A DNA stretch of 64,000 nucleotides, from assembly GCA_017609645.1 (NCBI GenBank), contig JAFCDQ010000003.1, forward strand, positions 1-64,000, read 5' to 3'. Under the pieces are notes generated by a model. That model was not told the DNA's origin. It searched no databases and saw only the letters and a program-made list of their open reading frames with translations. Positions within the stretch are counted from its first letter, which is position 1. Each line of letters begins with the position of its first letter. The position numbers and the translations under genes are program-made. Shown here piece by piece: positions 18,658-27,524 of this stretch. The stretch comes from Candidatus Woesearchaeota archaeon (GTDB lineage: Archaea; Nanobdellota; Nanobdellia; Woesearchaeales; ARS49).

Positions 18658-19485
18658 TTACTTAATGTATGTCATCAATTCACACTTTTTACAAATCACA
18701 TTTCTGCAGGGCTCACCACACTTTTCACAATAATTTACAGAATCTTTTGAAGCATATTTTTCTCTTAATTCTGGCTGTTTTTCCATAAACCATTTGACTA
18801 TTTTTGATTTTACTTTTGAATCTTCTAATGATAATTTATTAAGCAAAGTTCTGATTTGTCTCCTGTAAGAATATTTTGAATGAGGGCATAATTGATGAAG
18901 TATTGGCAATTTCATGTCTTGAGAATATTTTTTCACGTCTTTGTTCAATAAAAAGAACAAAGGCCTGATTCTTTGCACAAATTTTTTTTCTTTTGCACTC
19001 ATTAATACTTTTGGTCCTGAGTTCAGTCCAAATTCTATATTCCCTCGAAATAAATTCATCAAAATACTTTCTGCTTCATCATCCAAGTTGTGCCCCATCG
19101 CTACTTTTTTAGCTCCTAACTCCCTGGATTTTTTATTCAGCAGCCATCTTTTATTTATTCCGCAGATAAAGCACACTTTTCTTGTTTTTAATTTATGTAT
19201 GTCTTTGCCAAGCTCTTTTTTCATATCAATAACATGAAGTTTAACGCCTAATTCTTTGCAAAAGCTCTTAATATTCTCTAAATTTTTCTTTGACCATTCT
19301 CCTATGTGCAAATCAATAATAAGTGCTTCTATGTTATATCCAAATTTTTTCAATAAATAAAGTGTTGTTGTAGAATCTTTTCCTCCTGAACAAGCGACAA
19401 TAATTTTTTCTTTTTTATTTGCTAATTTATATTTTTGAATCGTTTCTTTTACTTTTTTTTCAAAATTCTGAATAAATTTTGTCAT
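18658..19485 (-). CDS. PP-loop tRNA 2-thiolation enzyme (TtuA/NcsA/TtcA superfamily)
   Basis: 275 residues. ACSGGKDSTT near residue 33 is the PP-loop that adenylates the tRNA base. CFICG and a later Cys (HQLCPHS) correspond to the three cysteines that bind an Fe-S cluster in TtuA/TtcA. MGHNLDDEAES is the family signature. A C-terminal zinc-binding tail has CEKCGEPC...CKKC. It most likely makes 2-thiouridine or 2-thiocytidine in tRNA; the exact position modified cannot be read from the sequence. Unlike many TtuA proteins it has no N-terminal zinc finger. Its start overlaps the map stop by ATGA, so it is coupled to methionine aminopeptidase. Confidence 0.88.
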   Translation of the reverse strand: MTKFIQNFEKKVKETIQKYKLANKKEKIIVACSGGKDSTTTLYLLKKFGYNIEALIIDLHIGEWSKKNLENIKSFCKELGVKLHVIDMKKELGKDIHKLKTRKVCFICGINKRWLLNKKSRELGAKKVAMGHNLDDEAESILMNLFRGNIEFGLNSGPKVLMSAKEKKFVQRIRPLFFLLNKDVKKYSQDMKLPILHQLCPHSKYSYRRQIRTLLNKLSLEDSKVKSKIVKWFMEKQPELREKYASKDSVNYCEKCGEPCRNVICKKCELMTYIK

Positions 19486-20384
19486 GGTTCGAATTTTGTT
19501 AGAATTTCTACTTCTCCATTCTCATTAATATAAAGTGTTTTTTCCCATTGCGCTACTAATCCTTTGCTTTGTTCTACTAATGGAGGATGTTTGTCTAAGC
19601 AGTCTAATCTGTCTAATTCTCTTAATGCAAGATTTGTTTTGCCTATGCCAAATCTTTCTGTGAGCCATCTTGTTGTGAATGGAAGTTCATCAAAATATTC
19701 TGTTATGCATTCTATTATGTCTCTTGCAAACTGGCTTCGTACAGGCTTAACCTCAGTTAATGTAAACAGATTTGTTCTTTCTGATTCTTTTACCATTCCT
19801 GTGCCGTCTGTTGCAAATGGTTCTATTGCGATGATTGTTCCTTTTTTTAGTTTTGCTGTGCTGCCATCATCAAAGTTAGGTATTCTTGGAGAAGCATGTA
19901 TTTCATATTTTTCTATACCATGTCCTCCTAGATTGTGTATTGGTTTTAAGCCATGGCTTTCAATGACTTCTGCTATTTTTTTGCCTATTTCTCTGACTTC
20001 TATGCCAGGCTTTACCATTTTGATTGCTTCATCTAAGGCTTCTTTTACAGCTGTAAGAAATTTTTCATGTTTGCCGCTTAAATCTACTGTTAATGCGCAG
20101 TCTCCTATAAAGCCGTCTATGTGCGCGCCCACATCTATGCAAACAAGCTCATCTTCAAATTTTTGATCATCATCGGGATCTGGTGTGTAATGTGCTGCGA
20201 CGTGATTTAAGCCGATTTGTGTTGGCCATGCAGGATCTGCTCCTGAATCTAGTATTTTTTTATCTACTGCATCGCATACGTCTCTTATTACAGCTCCTTT
20301 TTTGATTAATGATTGTCCGTATTTCAAGGCTTCTGCGGCTATTCTGCCTGCTTCTCTCCATTTTTCTAGCTTTTTTTCATTCAT
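19482..20384 (-). CDS. map: Methionine aminopeptidase, type II
   Basis: 300 residues, the archaeal type II length. Metal-ligand motifs are present: IDVGAHIDGFIGDCALTVDL (two Asp), NLGGHGIEKYEIH (His), IAIEPFAT (Glu) and VAQWEKTLYI (last Glu). The type II winged-helix-like insert lies around residues 195-265 (WLTERFGIGKTNLALRELDRL). It removes the initiator Met from nascent proteins. First gene of a two-gene operon with the PP-loop enzyme. Confidence 0.97.
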   Translation of the reverse strand: MNEKKLEKWREAGRIAAEALKYGQSLIKKGAVIRDVCDAVDKKILDSGADPAWPTQIGLNHVAAHYTPDPDDDQKFEDELVCIDVGAHIDGFIGDCALTVDLSGKHEKFLTAVKEALDEAIKMVKPGIEVREIGKKIAEVIESHGLKPIHNLGGHGIEKYEIHASPRIPNFDDGSTAKLKKGTIIAIEPFATDGTGMVKESERTNLFTLTEVKPVRSQFARDIIECITEYFDELPFTTRWLTERFGIGKTNLALRELDRLDCLDKHPPLVEQSKGLVAQWEKTLYINENGEVEILTKFEP

Positions 20385-20432
20385 AACTCACTCTAGTTAG
20401 GATTTATTTAAAAAGCTTTTCAGAAAAAATTA

Positions 20433-21041
20433 TTATTTACGATCTTTATCTATTAAAAAATTAAAAAATCCTGTTTCTTCTTCTATTTTATTTCTTAATT
20501 CTTTTGAATTTATTTTGTTTATTTCAGCCATATATTGCAGGTTGTCTTTGAACTTTTTTTTTAATTTTTTATTTTTTATTTGTTCCGTCATATTTTCTGC
20601 ATAAATTAGTCCTACTTCATAAGTTAACAAACTAAGCATAAGATAGTTTCTTTCAATTTCATCTACATATTGGCTGAACCGAGGGCAGACTAAGATAGGA
20701 ATGTTTATTCCCAGGATTTTTTCTTCAAGATTCATCATTGCACCATTTGTTGTTATTGCTACAACATCAATCTTTTCTTTGTCTGATGTGTTGCACAAGA
20801 TTCCTCTTGGTGCAAATACTATGTCCTCATCTGGAGAACTTAGTATTATAATATCAGTTTCTTTTTGGACATCTTCAATGCCGTCAAAGGTTTCATTATA
20901 GGTCAAAAAGTAAAGATCATCCCATAGTGGATAAAGGTTTTGGAAGAAATTCTCTATCAAATCTGAAGAATTAGTGTAGTTTGACAAGTTTGAGAAGAAA
21001 TTTTTTACATAACTGTGAAATTCATCTTGTAAATCTTCCAT
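20433..21041 (-). CDS. Hypothetical protein, paralogue A
   Basis: 202 residues from the ATG at 21041 (the track begins two codons earlier at a GTG). No known family. The centre (LYFLTYNETFDGIEDV, then DIVFAPRG, VVAITTNGA, ILVCPRFSQYVDEIERNYL) aligns by eye with the neighbouring 285-residue protein (LCISTYNMDLDGLSKI, SVFFAPEK, AAIVTKG, VILIHPFCSHYAAEEEKIRL). These look like alternating strands and helices of an alpha/beta fold, ending in a basic helix. The two genes are tandem on the same strand, 73 bases apart. Confidence 0.65.
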   Translation of the reverse strand: MEDLQDEFHSYVKNFFSNLSNYTNSSDLIENFFQNLYPLWDDLYFLTYNETFDGIEDVQKETDIIILSSPDEDIVFAPRGILCNTSDKEKIDVVAITTNGAMMNLEEKILGINIPILVCPRFSQYVDEIERNYLMLSLLTYEVGLIYAENMTEQIKNKKLKKKFKDNLQYMAEINKINSKELRNKIEEETGFFNFLIDKDRK

Positions 21042-21113
21042 TTTCACTCAATTGTTCAAAGTTTCTTCCTGAATAAAAAGATTTTGCTTTTCTAGTATAT
21101 AAATATTTAGAAT

Positions 21114-21971
21114 TCAATATTTAGCTATTTCTATTATTAGATTATCCTGCTTCTTATAATAATGAACGATTGAGTTTGGATAAATTTCTTCAAGTTTAGT
21201 GACTGCTTTTTCTATGTTAGCTTCTTTTTCATTTAAATCAAGAACAATATTAATTATGTTATTTTTTGGTAAAGGAATTGAGAAATCATTATCAAAGTAT
21301 TGAACTAAATGATCATTTAATGTGATTTTCTTTGTTTTAATTAATGAAGTTCCTTCTGGTGTAGTATGTTCTGGAATAACTGTGTGTTCAAGAGAATATA
21401 ATTCCTCTAATTTTGGCATTTGTATAAGGGAGTCTTCAGTTATATTTAGTTTAAAATGATTTTGTATAAGTCTTATTTTTTCTTCTTCTGCCGCATAATG
21501 ACTGCAAAAAGGATGTATCAGTATTACATTACGCCCTTCAACATATAATACTTCAGATTTATCATTAAAATAAAGTATTTCTTTTCCAGGAGTATGGCCT
21601 TTTGTTACAATTGCAGCAGTAGTTTTTGACATATCAGAATCTTCTTGTATTAAATGCATTTTTTCTGGAGCGAAAAAAACGCTCTTTTCTATATCATTAT
21701 GGAAAAGGCGATCAGCATATATTCTTAATTGATTGTCTGGTTGTCTTTCGATTTTACTTAGCCCGTCTAAATCCATGTTATATGTTGAAATGCATAAGTA
21801 TTTTTTTAAATTTTTTAGATTTTCTAGAAATAATTGTATGCCTGTTTTATTGAATATTATCATTTCTTCAATTGATTCATCTTTATTTTTTGAAAAGGAG
21901 TTTTCATTATAATTATGAAAAAAATTATTTATGTAGAGTACAAAGATCTTTAATAATTGTTCTTCTTCCAT
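21114..21971 (-). CDS. Hypothetical protein, paralogue B
   Basis: 285 residues, no recognised family. The N-terminal 170 residues share order and motifs with the next gene downstream (TYN-x-DG, FFAP, KG-TPG, IHPFCSH). An extra C-terminal 85-residue domain (KKITLNDHLVQYFDNDFSIPLP...INIVLDLNEKEANIEKAVTKLEEIYPN) looks like a small beta-alpha-beta sandwich. The tandem arrangement suggests duplication followed by gain or loss of the tail domain. The role is unknown. Confidence 0.65.
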   Translation of the reverse strand: MEEEQLLKIFVLYINNFFHNYNENSFSKNKDESIEEMIIFNKTGIQLFLENLKNLKKYLCISTYNMDLDGLSKIERQPDNQLRIYADRLFHNDIEKSVFFAPEKMHLIQEDSDMSKTTAAIVTKGHTPGKEILYFNDKSEVLYVEGRNVILIHPFCSHYAAEEEKIRLIQNHFKLNITEDSLIQMPKLEELYSLEHTVIPEHTTPEGTSLIKTKKITLNDHLVQYFDNDFSIPLPKNNIINIVLDLNEKEANIEKAVTKLEEIYPNSIVHYYKKQDNLIIEIAKY

Positions 21972-21994
21972 TTTCTTTTAATTATTTTTGATTT

Positions 21995-22570
21995 TTAATA
22001 AATTATCGCAACTACTAATCTTCTTATTTGACTCCATCTTACTTTGTAAGGGTCTGGCAGAGGATTATTGTCGCCTTGGAATTTTGCATACCAGCCATTC
22101 TCATCATATCCTGTTTCTATAATTCTGTGTATGATTGTTCCATATTGTCCTGCGTCATAGCTGACAATATCTCCTTCTTTTATTTGTTCAGCAGCTGTTG
22201 GTATGATTTCAATTGCATTGCTTCCTGCGTCAAATACAGGGTCCATGCTGTTTGTATCAGCAAATCTTGCCCATTGGGCATTTTCTAGGTCAATTATGAT
22301 TTTATCTTGCTGTACATGAATTTGATTTTCTTTTATCCAGTCAGAAGGACTTGGAAGCTCGTCATTGGTTCTCAAAGGTTTTTTCCCTGATTTTATTGGC
22401 TCTGGTTCAGGAGTATTTATCTCTGTTTGAACTTGTTGCTGCAGTGTCTGAAAGCCTTTAATCTCTTCTGTCTGAGTTGTTTCAAGTTGAGATATAGAAT
22501 GAAATAACGCACCCCCTAGAGCTACGCCAAGAATAAACATGAATATTGTGGTATAAAGCATTCTGTTCAT
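21995..22570 (-). CDS. Archaeal signal peptidase I (S26, Sec11 type)
   Basis: 191 residues from the ATG at 22570 with a GAGGT ribosome site; the track starts two codons upstream at a TTG. An N-terminal helix (TTIFMFILGVALGGALFH) and a long Gln/Pro linker precede the catalytic domain, which has Ser in TNSMDPVF, His in GTIIHRIIE and Asp in FQGDNNP, the Ser/His/Asp set of archaeal and ER signal peptidases rather than the bacterial Ser/Lys dyad. The membrane-anchored active site faces outward. It would process the secreted proteins seen in this window. The catalytic domain is compact. Confidence 0.88.
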   Translation of the reverse strand: MNRMLYTTIFMFILGVALGGALFHSISQLETTQTEEIKGFQTLQQQVQTEINTPEPEPIKSGKKPLRTNDELPSPSDWIKENQIHVQQDKIIIDLENAQWARFADTNSMDPVFDAGSNAIEIIPTAAEQIKEGDIVSYDAGQYGTIIHRIIETGYDENGWYAKFQGDNNPLPDPYKVRWSQIRRLVVAIIY

Positions 22571-22604
22571 TTTCAACCTCTGTTAGAAGATGTAACCATT
22601 TCCT

Positions 22605-22620
22605 CTTTATAAACCTTTCG
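22605..22620 (-). promoter_or_regulatory. BRE/TATA promoter of the signal peptidase gene
   Basis: On the minus strand cgaaagg plus tttataaag, the same BRE/TATA word as at grpE, lies 35-50 bases before the ATG, leaving a short leader that holds the GAGGT site. Confidence 0.65.
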
Positions 22621-22689
22621 TTTTGTAACCACTTAAGAGAGGTGACGCAAATAATAGGCTTTAAATAAATCCTGTCTTCTCAGGCTGCT

Positions 22690-23835
22690 ATGAACTTTGA
22701 TACTATTGCAACAATCAGTTTTATTGTTTTATTCTCATTAATAATACTATTATTTCGAAAAAAGTTCAGGTTTCATTCTTTTGCTAAAGTGTTCTACATC
22801 GGCATGCTGAGGACTAATTTTGGATTAAAATTAATCAATAAAATAGCAAACAAATTAAAAAAACCTTTAAGGAAACTTTCGCCATTCATTATTTTCATAG
22901 GTTTTCTTGGACTTATTATTGTGGTAATTGATTTGGTATACGAGCTTTCAAAGCTTTTTTCAGGAAATTTAGCTCAAAGTGTTGGCATTGTTTTGCCAAT
23001 AGAAGCTAAAGGTGTTTTTTATGTGCCTTTCTTGTACTGGTTAATCAGCATTGTTGTTGTGATTTTTGTTCATGAAGGAGGGCATGGTATTATGGCGCGT
23101 GTCTGGAATTTAAAAGTGAAAAAAACAGGAATAGCTTTCCTAGCGTTTATTATTCCAATTATTCCTGCAGCTTTTGTTGAGCCTGATGAAAAACAGTTAA
23201 GAGAATCAAGTAGAAAAAAGCAGCTTAGTGTTTATGCGGCAGGTCCTTTTGCTAATATTGCATTTGCTTTCATCATCCTATTAATATTAAATTTATTTAT
23301 CACACCTGCTGTGACAAATATGCAGCAAAGCAATGGGTTGGAGATTGTTGATGTTCCTGAAAATTCTCCTGCTTTTTTTGCTGGCATAACAAATGGTGAA
23401 ATTATTAAGGCAGTCAATGGAAAAGTCATGGATTCTGTCGGAGATTTCACTGAAATTTTTGCAGCAGCGAAAATAGGGGATATGTATCAGGTTATTACTA
23501 ATAAAAATAATTATCAAATTACTTTAGCAAGACATCCTGCTACTAATGAAGAATGGTTTGGTGTTTTTGTGCAGGAACAGTTATTGACAAAAAATCCTAA
23601 TGTGTTCAAGTCTTTTTTTATTTGGTTTGAAGGCTTGTTATTCTGGCTTTTCTTGTTAAATTTAGGTGTAGGATTATTCAATTTAGTTCCTATTGGCCCT
23701 ATTGACGGCGGTAAGATGCTTCATATTGTTTTAGAAAAATATACAAAGAAAAAAAGAGCAAAAACAATTTGGAAAATTGCCAGTGTTTTTTTCCTGCTAA
23801 TAATTCTTGCTAATATTATTCCTGCTTTTGTTTAG
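22690..23835 (+). CDS. Site-2 protease, RseP/S2P family (M50)
   Basis: 381 residues. The zinc motif HEGGHG sits in a transmembrane helix near residue 127, and the second motif NLVPIGPIDGG lies near residue 342. A PDZ domain lies between them (GLEIVDVPENSPAFFAGITNGEIIKAVNG), with several transmembrane helices. It cleaves membrane-embedded substrates in regulated proteolysis. A ggctttaaata box at 22658 drives it. Its 3' end overlaps a convergent orphan by 20 bases. Membrane-bound winged-helix regulators such as the one at 53593 are conceivable substrates, but this is a guess. Confidence 0.92.
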   Translation: MNFDTIATISFIVLFSLIILLFRKKFRFHSFAKVFYIGMLRTNFGLKLINKIANKLKKPLRKLSPFIIFIGFLGLIIVVIDLVYELSKLFSGNLAQSVGIVLPIEAKGVFYVPFLYWLISIVVVIFVHEGGHGIMARVWNLKVKKTGIAFLAFIIPIIPAAFVEPDEKQLRESSRKKQLSVYAAGPFANIAFAFIILLILNLFITPAVTNMQQSNGLEIVDVPENSPAFFAGITNGEIIKAVNGKVMDSVGDFTEIFAAAKIGDMYQVITNKNNYQITLARHPATNEEWFGVFVQEQLLTKNPNVFKSFFIWFEGLLFWLFLLNLGVGLFNLVPIGPIDGGKMLHIVLEKYTKKKRAKTIWKIASVFFLLIILANIIPAFV

Positions 23836-24187
23836 GATCAAATATTTCAGCAGAGTTAATTTGTTTTCTTAGCATTCCGCCAGGTGTGTATTTTAATCTC
23901 TGCATTTTTCCATTGTCATCATATACTTCGATTTTGCCTACTTGCGGAATTTTTTGAAATAGCATGTATAATTTTTCAAATACAGGATCATATATTGGTT
24001 TATCTATATCATCATCTTTGAAATCGAATTCAGAACCATAAATATTTAATTTACCATTTTCCGGCATCAGGCATAGGTTATCCTTAAAATCCCCTGCAAA
24101 TATTTTTTCAACAACGCCATCATCTACCAATTGTTGGATATTAGTACCTTCTAATTCTTCTTGAATACCTCTTAATCTATCACTCAT
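23816..24187 (-). CDS. Hypothetical acidic protein
   Basis: 123 residues, no family recognised. Acidic with a central DFKDDDIDKP and beta-rich segments (GKLNIYGSEFDF, KIEVYDDNGKMQRLKY). It has a clear GGGGGT ribosome site before the ATG and TATA-like tttatata boxes at 24216-24235. Its 3' end overlaps the convergent site-2 protease by 20 bases. Confidence 0.6.
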   Translation of the reverse strand: MSDRLRGIQEELEGTNIQQLVDDGVVEKIFAGDFKDNLCLMPENGKLNIYGSEFDFKDDDIDKPIYDPVFEKLYMLFQKIPQVGKIEVYDDNGKMQRLKYTPGGMLRKQINSAEIFDPKQKQE

Positions 24188-24238
24188 ATTATTTACCCCC
24201 TACAAACTATAGAAATTATATAAACTATATAAATTTTA

Positions 24239-24991
24239 CTATAGTCCAGTTGGCTTGTCAATAAAAATAGTCTCTACTTTAAACCGTTTTTGCATCAAAG
24301 GCATTAATGCTTTAACTCCAACTGTTTCTGTTGCATAATGCCCTGCAAACATTACATTGAATTTAGCATCTTTTGCATTTTGTGTTATTTCAATAGCGTC
24401 TCCTGTTAAGTATGCATCAGCTACTTTCATTGCATCAAAGAATTCTTTATAACTGCCTCCGCCTGAGCAGACAGCTAGTTTTTCTACTTTTTGTCCTCCA
24501 AAATGCAATACCTTACACCTAGTATTAAGCTGCTTCTCAAGAACAAATCTTATTTCATGAAGTGGAATTGGATGTTTAAATCTAGCAACCCAGCCTATGT
24601 TTTTTCCTTTTTCAAAAACAAATTCTTCAATAATTTTACCGTTAAGCATTTTGATTAATTGTGCATTATTGCCAACATCTTTGTGTCTGTCTAAAGGAAG
24701 GTGTGCTGCATATAATGACACTCCTTTGCTTAATATCTCTATTCTTTCTTTTGTGCTTTTAACTATAGAGGGATTTCCTGTTTTCCAGAACATTCCATGA
24801 TGCACTATGAGCATGTCTGCTTTTGCATCTGTTGCTGCATTGAATGTTTCTTTGCATGCATCTACTGCAAATGCTATTTTTTTTACTTCTTTGTCTCCTT
24901 CATACTGAAGTCCATTCCAAGAAGTATCTTCTATGTCATTTATTTTTAGATATTCATCTAGCCATGCTACTATGTCTTTTAAGTGTGCCAT
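24239..24991 (-). CDS. NIF3-like dinuclear metal protein
   Basis: 250 residues covering the whole NIF3/YbgI/DUF34 family. Metal-binding motifs are MLIVHHGMFW, YAAHLPLDRH, and near the end FAGHYATETVGVKAL. WNGLQYEG at the start is also typical. It forms a ring-shaped hexamer with a dinuclear metal site. Activity is uncertain, proposed as a metallohydrolase or metal chaperone (often annotated GTP cyclohydrolase I type 2). It starts two bases after the stop of the sugar-phosphate isomerase gene, so the two form an operon. Confidence 0.92.
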   Translation of the reverse strand: MAHLKDIVAWLDEYLKINDIEDTSWNGLQYEGDKEVKKIAFAVDACKETFNAATDAKADMLIVHHGMFWKTGNPSIVKSTKERIEILSKGVSLYAAHLPLDRHKDVGNNAQLIKMLNGKIIEEFVFEKGKNIGWVARFKHPIPLHEIRFVLEKQLNTRCKVLHFGGQKVEKLAVCSGGGSYKEFFDAMKVADAYLTGDAIEITQNAKDAKFNVMFAGHYATETVGVKALMPLMQKRFKVETIFIDKPTGL

Positions 24992-24993
24992 AA

Positions 24994-25959
24994 TTACCCC
25001 AAATCTATCTTAAACTTATCAAGTAATTCTGTTTTAAACGCATCTACATCAAGCATTTCAGCTAACTCGCAGGAAACAGTTGCTCCTAATGTAAATGCAG
25101 AGCAAACTTTTGCTAATGCAGAATCCCCCTTAACCACTACGTCTGAAATTTGAATTTTAGCATTTTTAATAATTCCTTTCATAAGTGCGATTCTTTTATT
25201 GATTCGTATGTTTTCGTTTTCATCTCTTAATATTATTACATGAAAATTTGGTTTTTCTTTTGAATAAGTTTCTATTTCATTATGATTCAGTTCAGGAAAT
25301 GTTGAATTTAAAGCAAATATTTTTGCATTTTCATTAAATGCCTGTTTCCAATACAATCCAGTTCCTTTCATTTTAGGAGAGGTATATATTAATATGATTT
25401 TATCTCTTAATTTTTTAGCCATTTCTTCAGCTGTCGCAGAATAATTCTTCTTCAGCATCTTGACTGATTCTTCTATGTCTTGTTTTTTTAGTTTGATAAA
25501 TCCTGAATTGTGCAGGAAATGCAGTATTGCGAATAATTGATAGACTACTGTGAATCTTGGCACTAGTTTTCTTGGCATTCTTACGAGAGGAATTTCATAT
25601 TTGTGTGCTAATTCAGCTAGTTTGCCATTGCTTGTGATAGCAATAACTTTTGCATTCTTTCTTCTGGCGCTTTGAAATGCATTTAATGTTTCTTCTGTAT
25701 TGCCTGAATAACTGACAGCAATTACTAATGATTTTGAATTTACAAATGCAGGCAAGTCATATCCTTTATTTACTACAAATGGAATTCTTAAACCAATTAC
25801 ATCTAATAATATGTTTCCTGCTACTGCACTTCCTCCCATTCCTGTGAGGACTATATTTTCTATTTTGTCAGCTTCTTCAATACTGATTTTACTGGCTTTT
25901 ATGGCCTCTACAACTTGTTGAGGAAAGCTTCGTATCAGCTCTTTTACATTATCTTGCAT
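24994..25959 (-). CDS. Bifunctional phosphoglucose/phosphomannose isomerase (SIS domains)
   Basis: 321 residues, the length of archaeal PGI/PMI. Two SIS domains are present: VLTGMGGSAVAGNILLD, AVSYSGNTEETLNA (sugar-phosphate loop) and ITSNGKLAELA in the first, and the second carrying FPELNHNEIETY with the catalytic Glu/His region. It interconverts glucose-6-P or mannose-6-P with fructose-6-P, linking glycolysis/gluconeogenesis and glycan precursors. First gene of the operon with the NIF3 protein. Confidence 0.92.
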   Translation of the reverse strand: MQDNVKELIRSFPQQVVEAIKASKISIEEADKIENIVLTGMGGSAVAGNILLDVIGLRIPFVVNKGYDLPAFVNSKSLVIAVSYSGNTEETLNAFQSARRKNAKVIAITSNGKLAELAHKYEIPLVRMPRKLVPRFTVVYQLFAILHFLHNSGFIKLKKQDIEESVKMLKKNYSATAEEMAKKLRDKIILIYTSPKMKGTGLYWKQAFNENAKIFALNSTFPELNHNEIETYSKEKPNFHVIILRDENENIRINKRIALMKGIIKNAKIQISDVVVKGDSALAKVCSAFTLGATVSCELAEMLDVDAFKTELLDKFKIDLG

Positions 25960-26012
25960 AGGATGTGCTGATGTGGGTTAGTATAAAAAGTTTTAGGCTT
26001 TTATTCATAAGA

Positions 26013-26020
26013 TTTATAAA
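26013..26020 (+). promoter_or_regulatory. TATA box of purA
   Basis: aagatttataaatt lies about 31-38 bases before the ATG at 26051. This spacing excludes the upstream TTG at 26021 as the start. Confidence 0.6.
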
Positions 26021-26050
26021 TTGATATTTAATCAGCAAGCAAGGATATTT

Positions 26051-27475
26051 ATGATAAAAACTATATGGGATATAATTAAAAATTATCAATTCTGGGCAAT
26101 TGTTTGTAACGAATGGGGGGATAGTGGTAAAGGTAAAGTTTCTGATGCCTGTTCAGAACAAGCAGATGTTGTTGCAAGAGGAACTGGTGGAAATAATGCA
26201 GGACATACTGTTGTAACTAATGGTAAAAAAAGAGTTTTCCATATTCTTCCTGCTGGAATAATTTATGATAAAGCAACTATTCTTGGAAATGGAATGGTTA
26301 TAGATATGGGTGTTCTTTGTAGTGAATTAGATGATCTTGATAAAGAAAATATTAGTTATGATAAATTAATGATAAGTAAAGATGCTCAGGTTATAATGCC
26401 TTATCATATTATTAGAGATATTAATCAAAATGTTTCACAGGAAAATGGAGGGATTGGTTCAACAGGCACAGGCAATGGTCCTTGTTATTCTGATAAAGCA
26501 AATGGTATTGGAATTCAAATTAGTGATTTGTTTGATAAAGATACTTTAGTAAATAAGATAGAAAAAGCAAAAGAATTCTATCCTGAAGTTGATATTAATA
26601 CTGATAAAATAATTGTAGATTTAATTTATAATGCACTGGATATAAAAGAATTTGTAAGAGATACTGATAAAGAAATAAATAATTTTGCTAAACAAGGTAA
26701 GCAGATTCTTTTAGAAGGTGCTCAAGGTTTGTTATTAAGCAACATTTATGGCACTATTCCTTATGTTACTTCTTCTGATTGTTCTTATATTGGAACTGCA
26801 AAAGGTGTTGGTCTTGAACCAGAGCAGATAGATTTTGTTTTAGGTCTTGCGAAGTTTAATTATACAACTCGTGTTGGCGCAGGGCCTTTTCCTACTGAAT
26901 TTGGCGGTAATTATTCTGAGCGTTATTGTGCAATTCCTGATGTTCATATGGAAAAAGAGTTCAAAGATCTTCAGATTGATTTTAAAAAAATTAATGGAAA
27001 GATCACATATGATCCTCATCAGCCAAAAATACTTGAGTTATTAAATTCACACATGTCTTTTATGCAGGGCAGAGGAGTTAGAGTGGCTGCTGAAGAATAT
27101 GGTGCTACAACAGGCAGGCTTAGAAGAACTGGCTGGAAAGACTTAAATCTTTTAAAGCATGCAGTAAAGATTAATGGTCCTAATTTGGGTTTAACTAAAG
27201 CTGATGTTTTAAGATTGGTAAAAGAGATTAAGGTGGCTGTTAGTTATTCAAAAGATGTAAATTTCACCAAGGCAGAAGAGCTTTATCAAATTAAGCCTAA
27301 TGATATTCGATATAAGCATTTTACTGGTTCTGATGTAGATATTTCTGGGATAAAAGATTATAATGATTTGCCTGAAGGTGATTTGAAATATGTGAAATTC
27401 ATTGAGGATTTTACAGGCGGAAGGGTTGTTCTGATTTCTAATGGTGCTGAAAAAGAGCAGATGATAATTAGATAA
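26051..27475 (+). CDS. purA: Adenylosuccinate synthetase
   Basis: 474 residues from the ATG at 26051. It joins IMP and aspartate using GTP in AMP synthesis. Landmarks are the P-loop region WGDSGKGKVSDAC, NNAGHTVV with catalytic His, TGNGPCYSDKANG, LLEGAQGLLLSNIYG, RVGAGPFPTE and EYGATTGRLRRTGW. The usual GTQWGDEGKGK reads CNEWGDSGKGK, so the Glu after the catalytic Asp is Ser. The N-terminal extension (MIKTIWDIIKNYQFW) is longer than usual. The enzyme is otherwise complete and likely active. No other purine gene adjoins it. Confidence 0.93.
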   Translation: MIKTIWDIIKNYQFWAIVCNEWGDSGKGKVSDACSEQADVVARGTGGNNAGHTVVTNGKKRVFHILPAGIIYDKATILGNGMVIDMGVLCSELDDLDKENISYDKLMISKDAQVIMPYHIIRDINQNVSQENGGIGSTGTGNGPCYSDKANGIGIQISDLFDKDTLVNKIEKAKEFYPEVDINTDKIIVDLIYNALDIKEFVRDTDKEINNFAKQGKQILLEGAQGLLLSNIYGTIPYVTSSDCSYIGTAKGVGLEPEQIDFVLGLAKFNYTTRVGAGPFPTEFGGNYSERYCAIPDVHMEKEFKDLQIDFKKINGKITYDPHQPKILELLNSHMSFMQGRGVRVAAEEYGATTGRLRRTGWKDLNLLKHAVKINGPNLGLTKADVLRLVKEIKVAVSYSKDVNFTKAEELYQIKPNDIRYKHFTGSDVDISGIKDYNDLPEGDLKYVKFIEDFTGGRVVLISNGAEKEQMIIR

Positions 27476-27524
27476 TTAATTTTTATTGAAAAGCTTTAAA
27501 AAGTAGTTTTATTTTAACTACTGT

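Noticed and set aside
19480-19500. ggttcgaa, like a tRNA T-loop
   Set aside because: No cloverleaf can be built around it and it overlaps the start of the PP-loop gene.
19564-20166. 200-codon plus-strand ORF
   Set aside because: Mirror frame of the methionine aminopeptidase gene; Ser/Pro/Phe-rich composition typical of a shadow.
26021-26050. TTG start of purA from the track
   Set aside because: It lies almost on the TATA box; the ATG at 26051 has correct promoter spacing.
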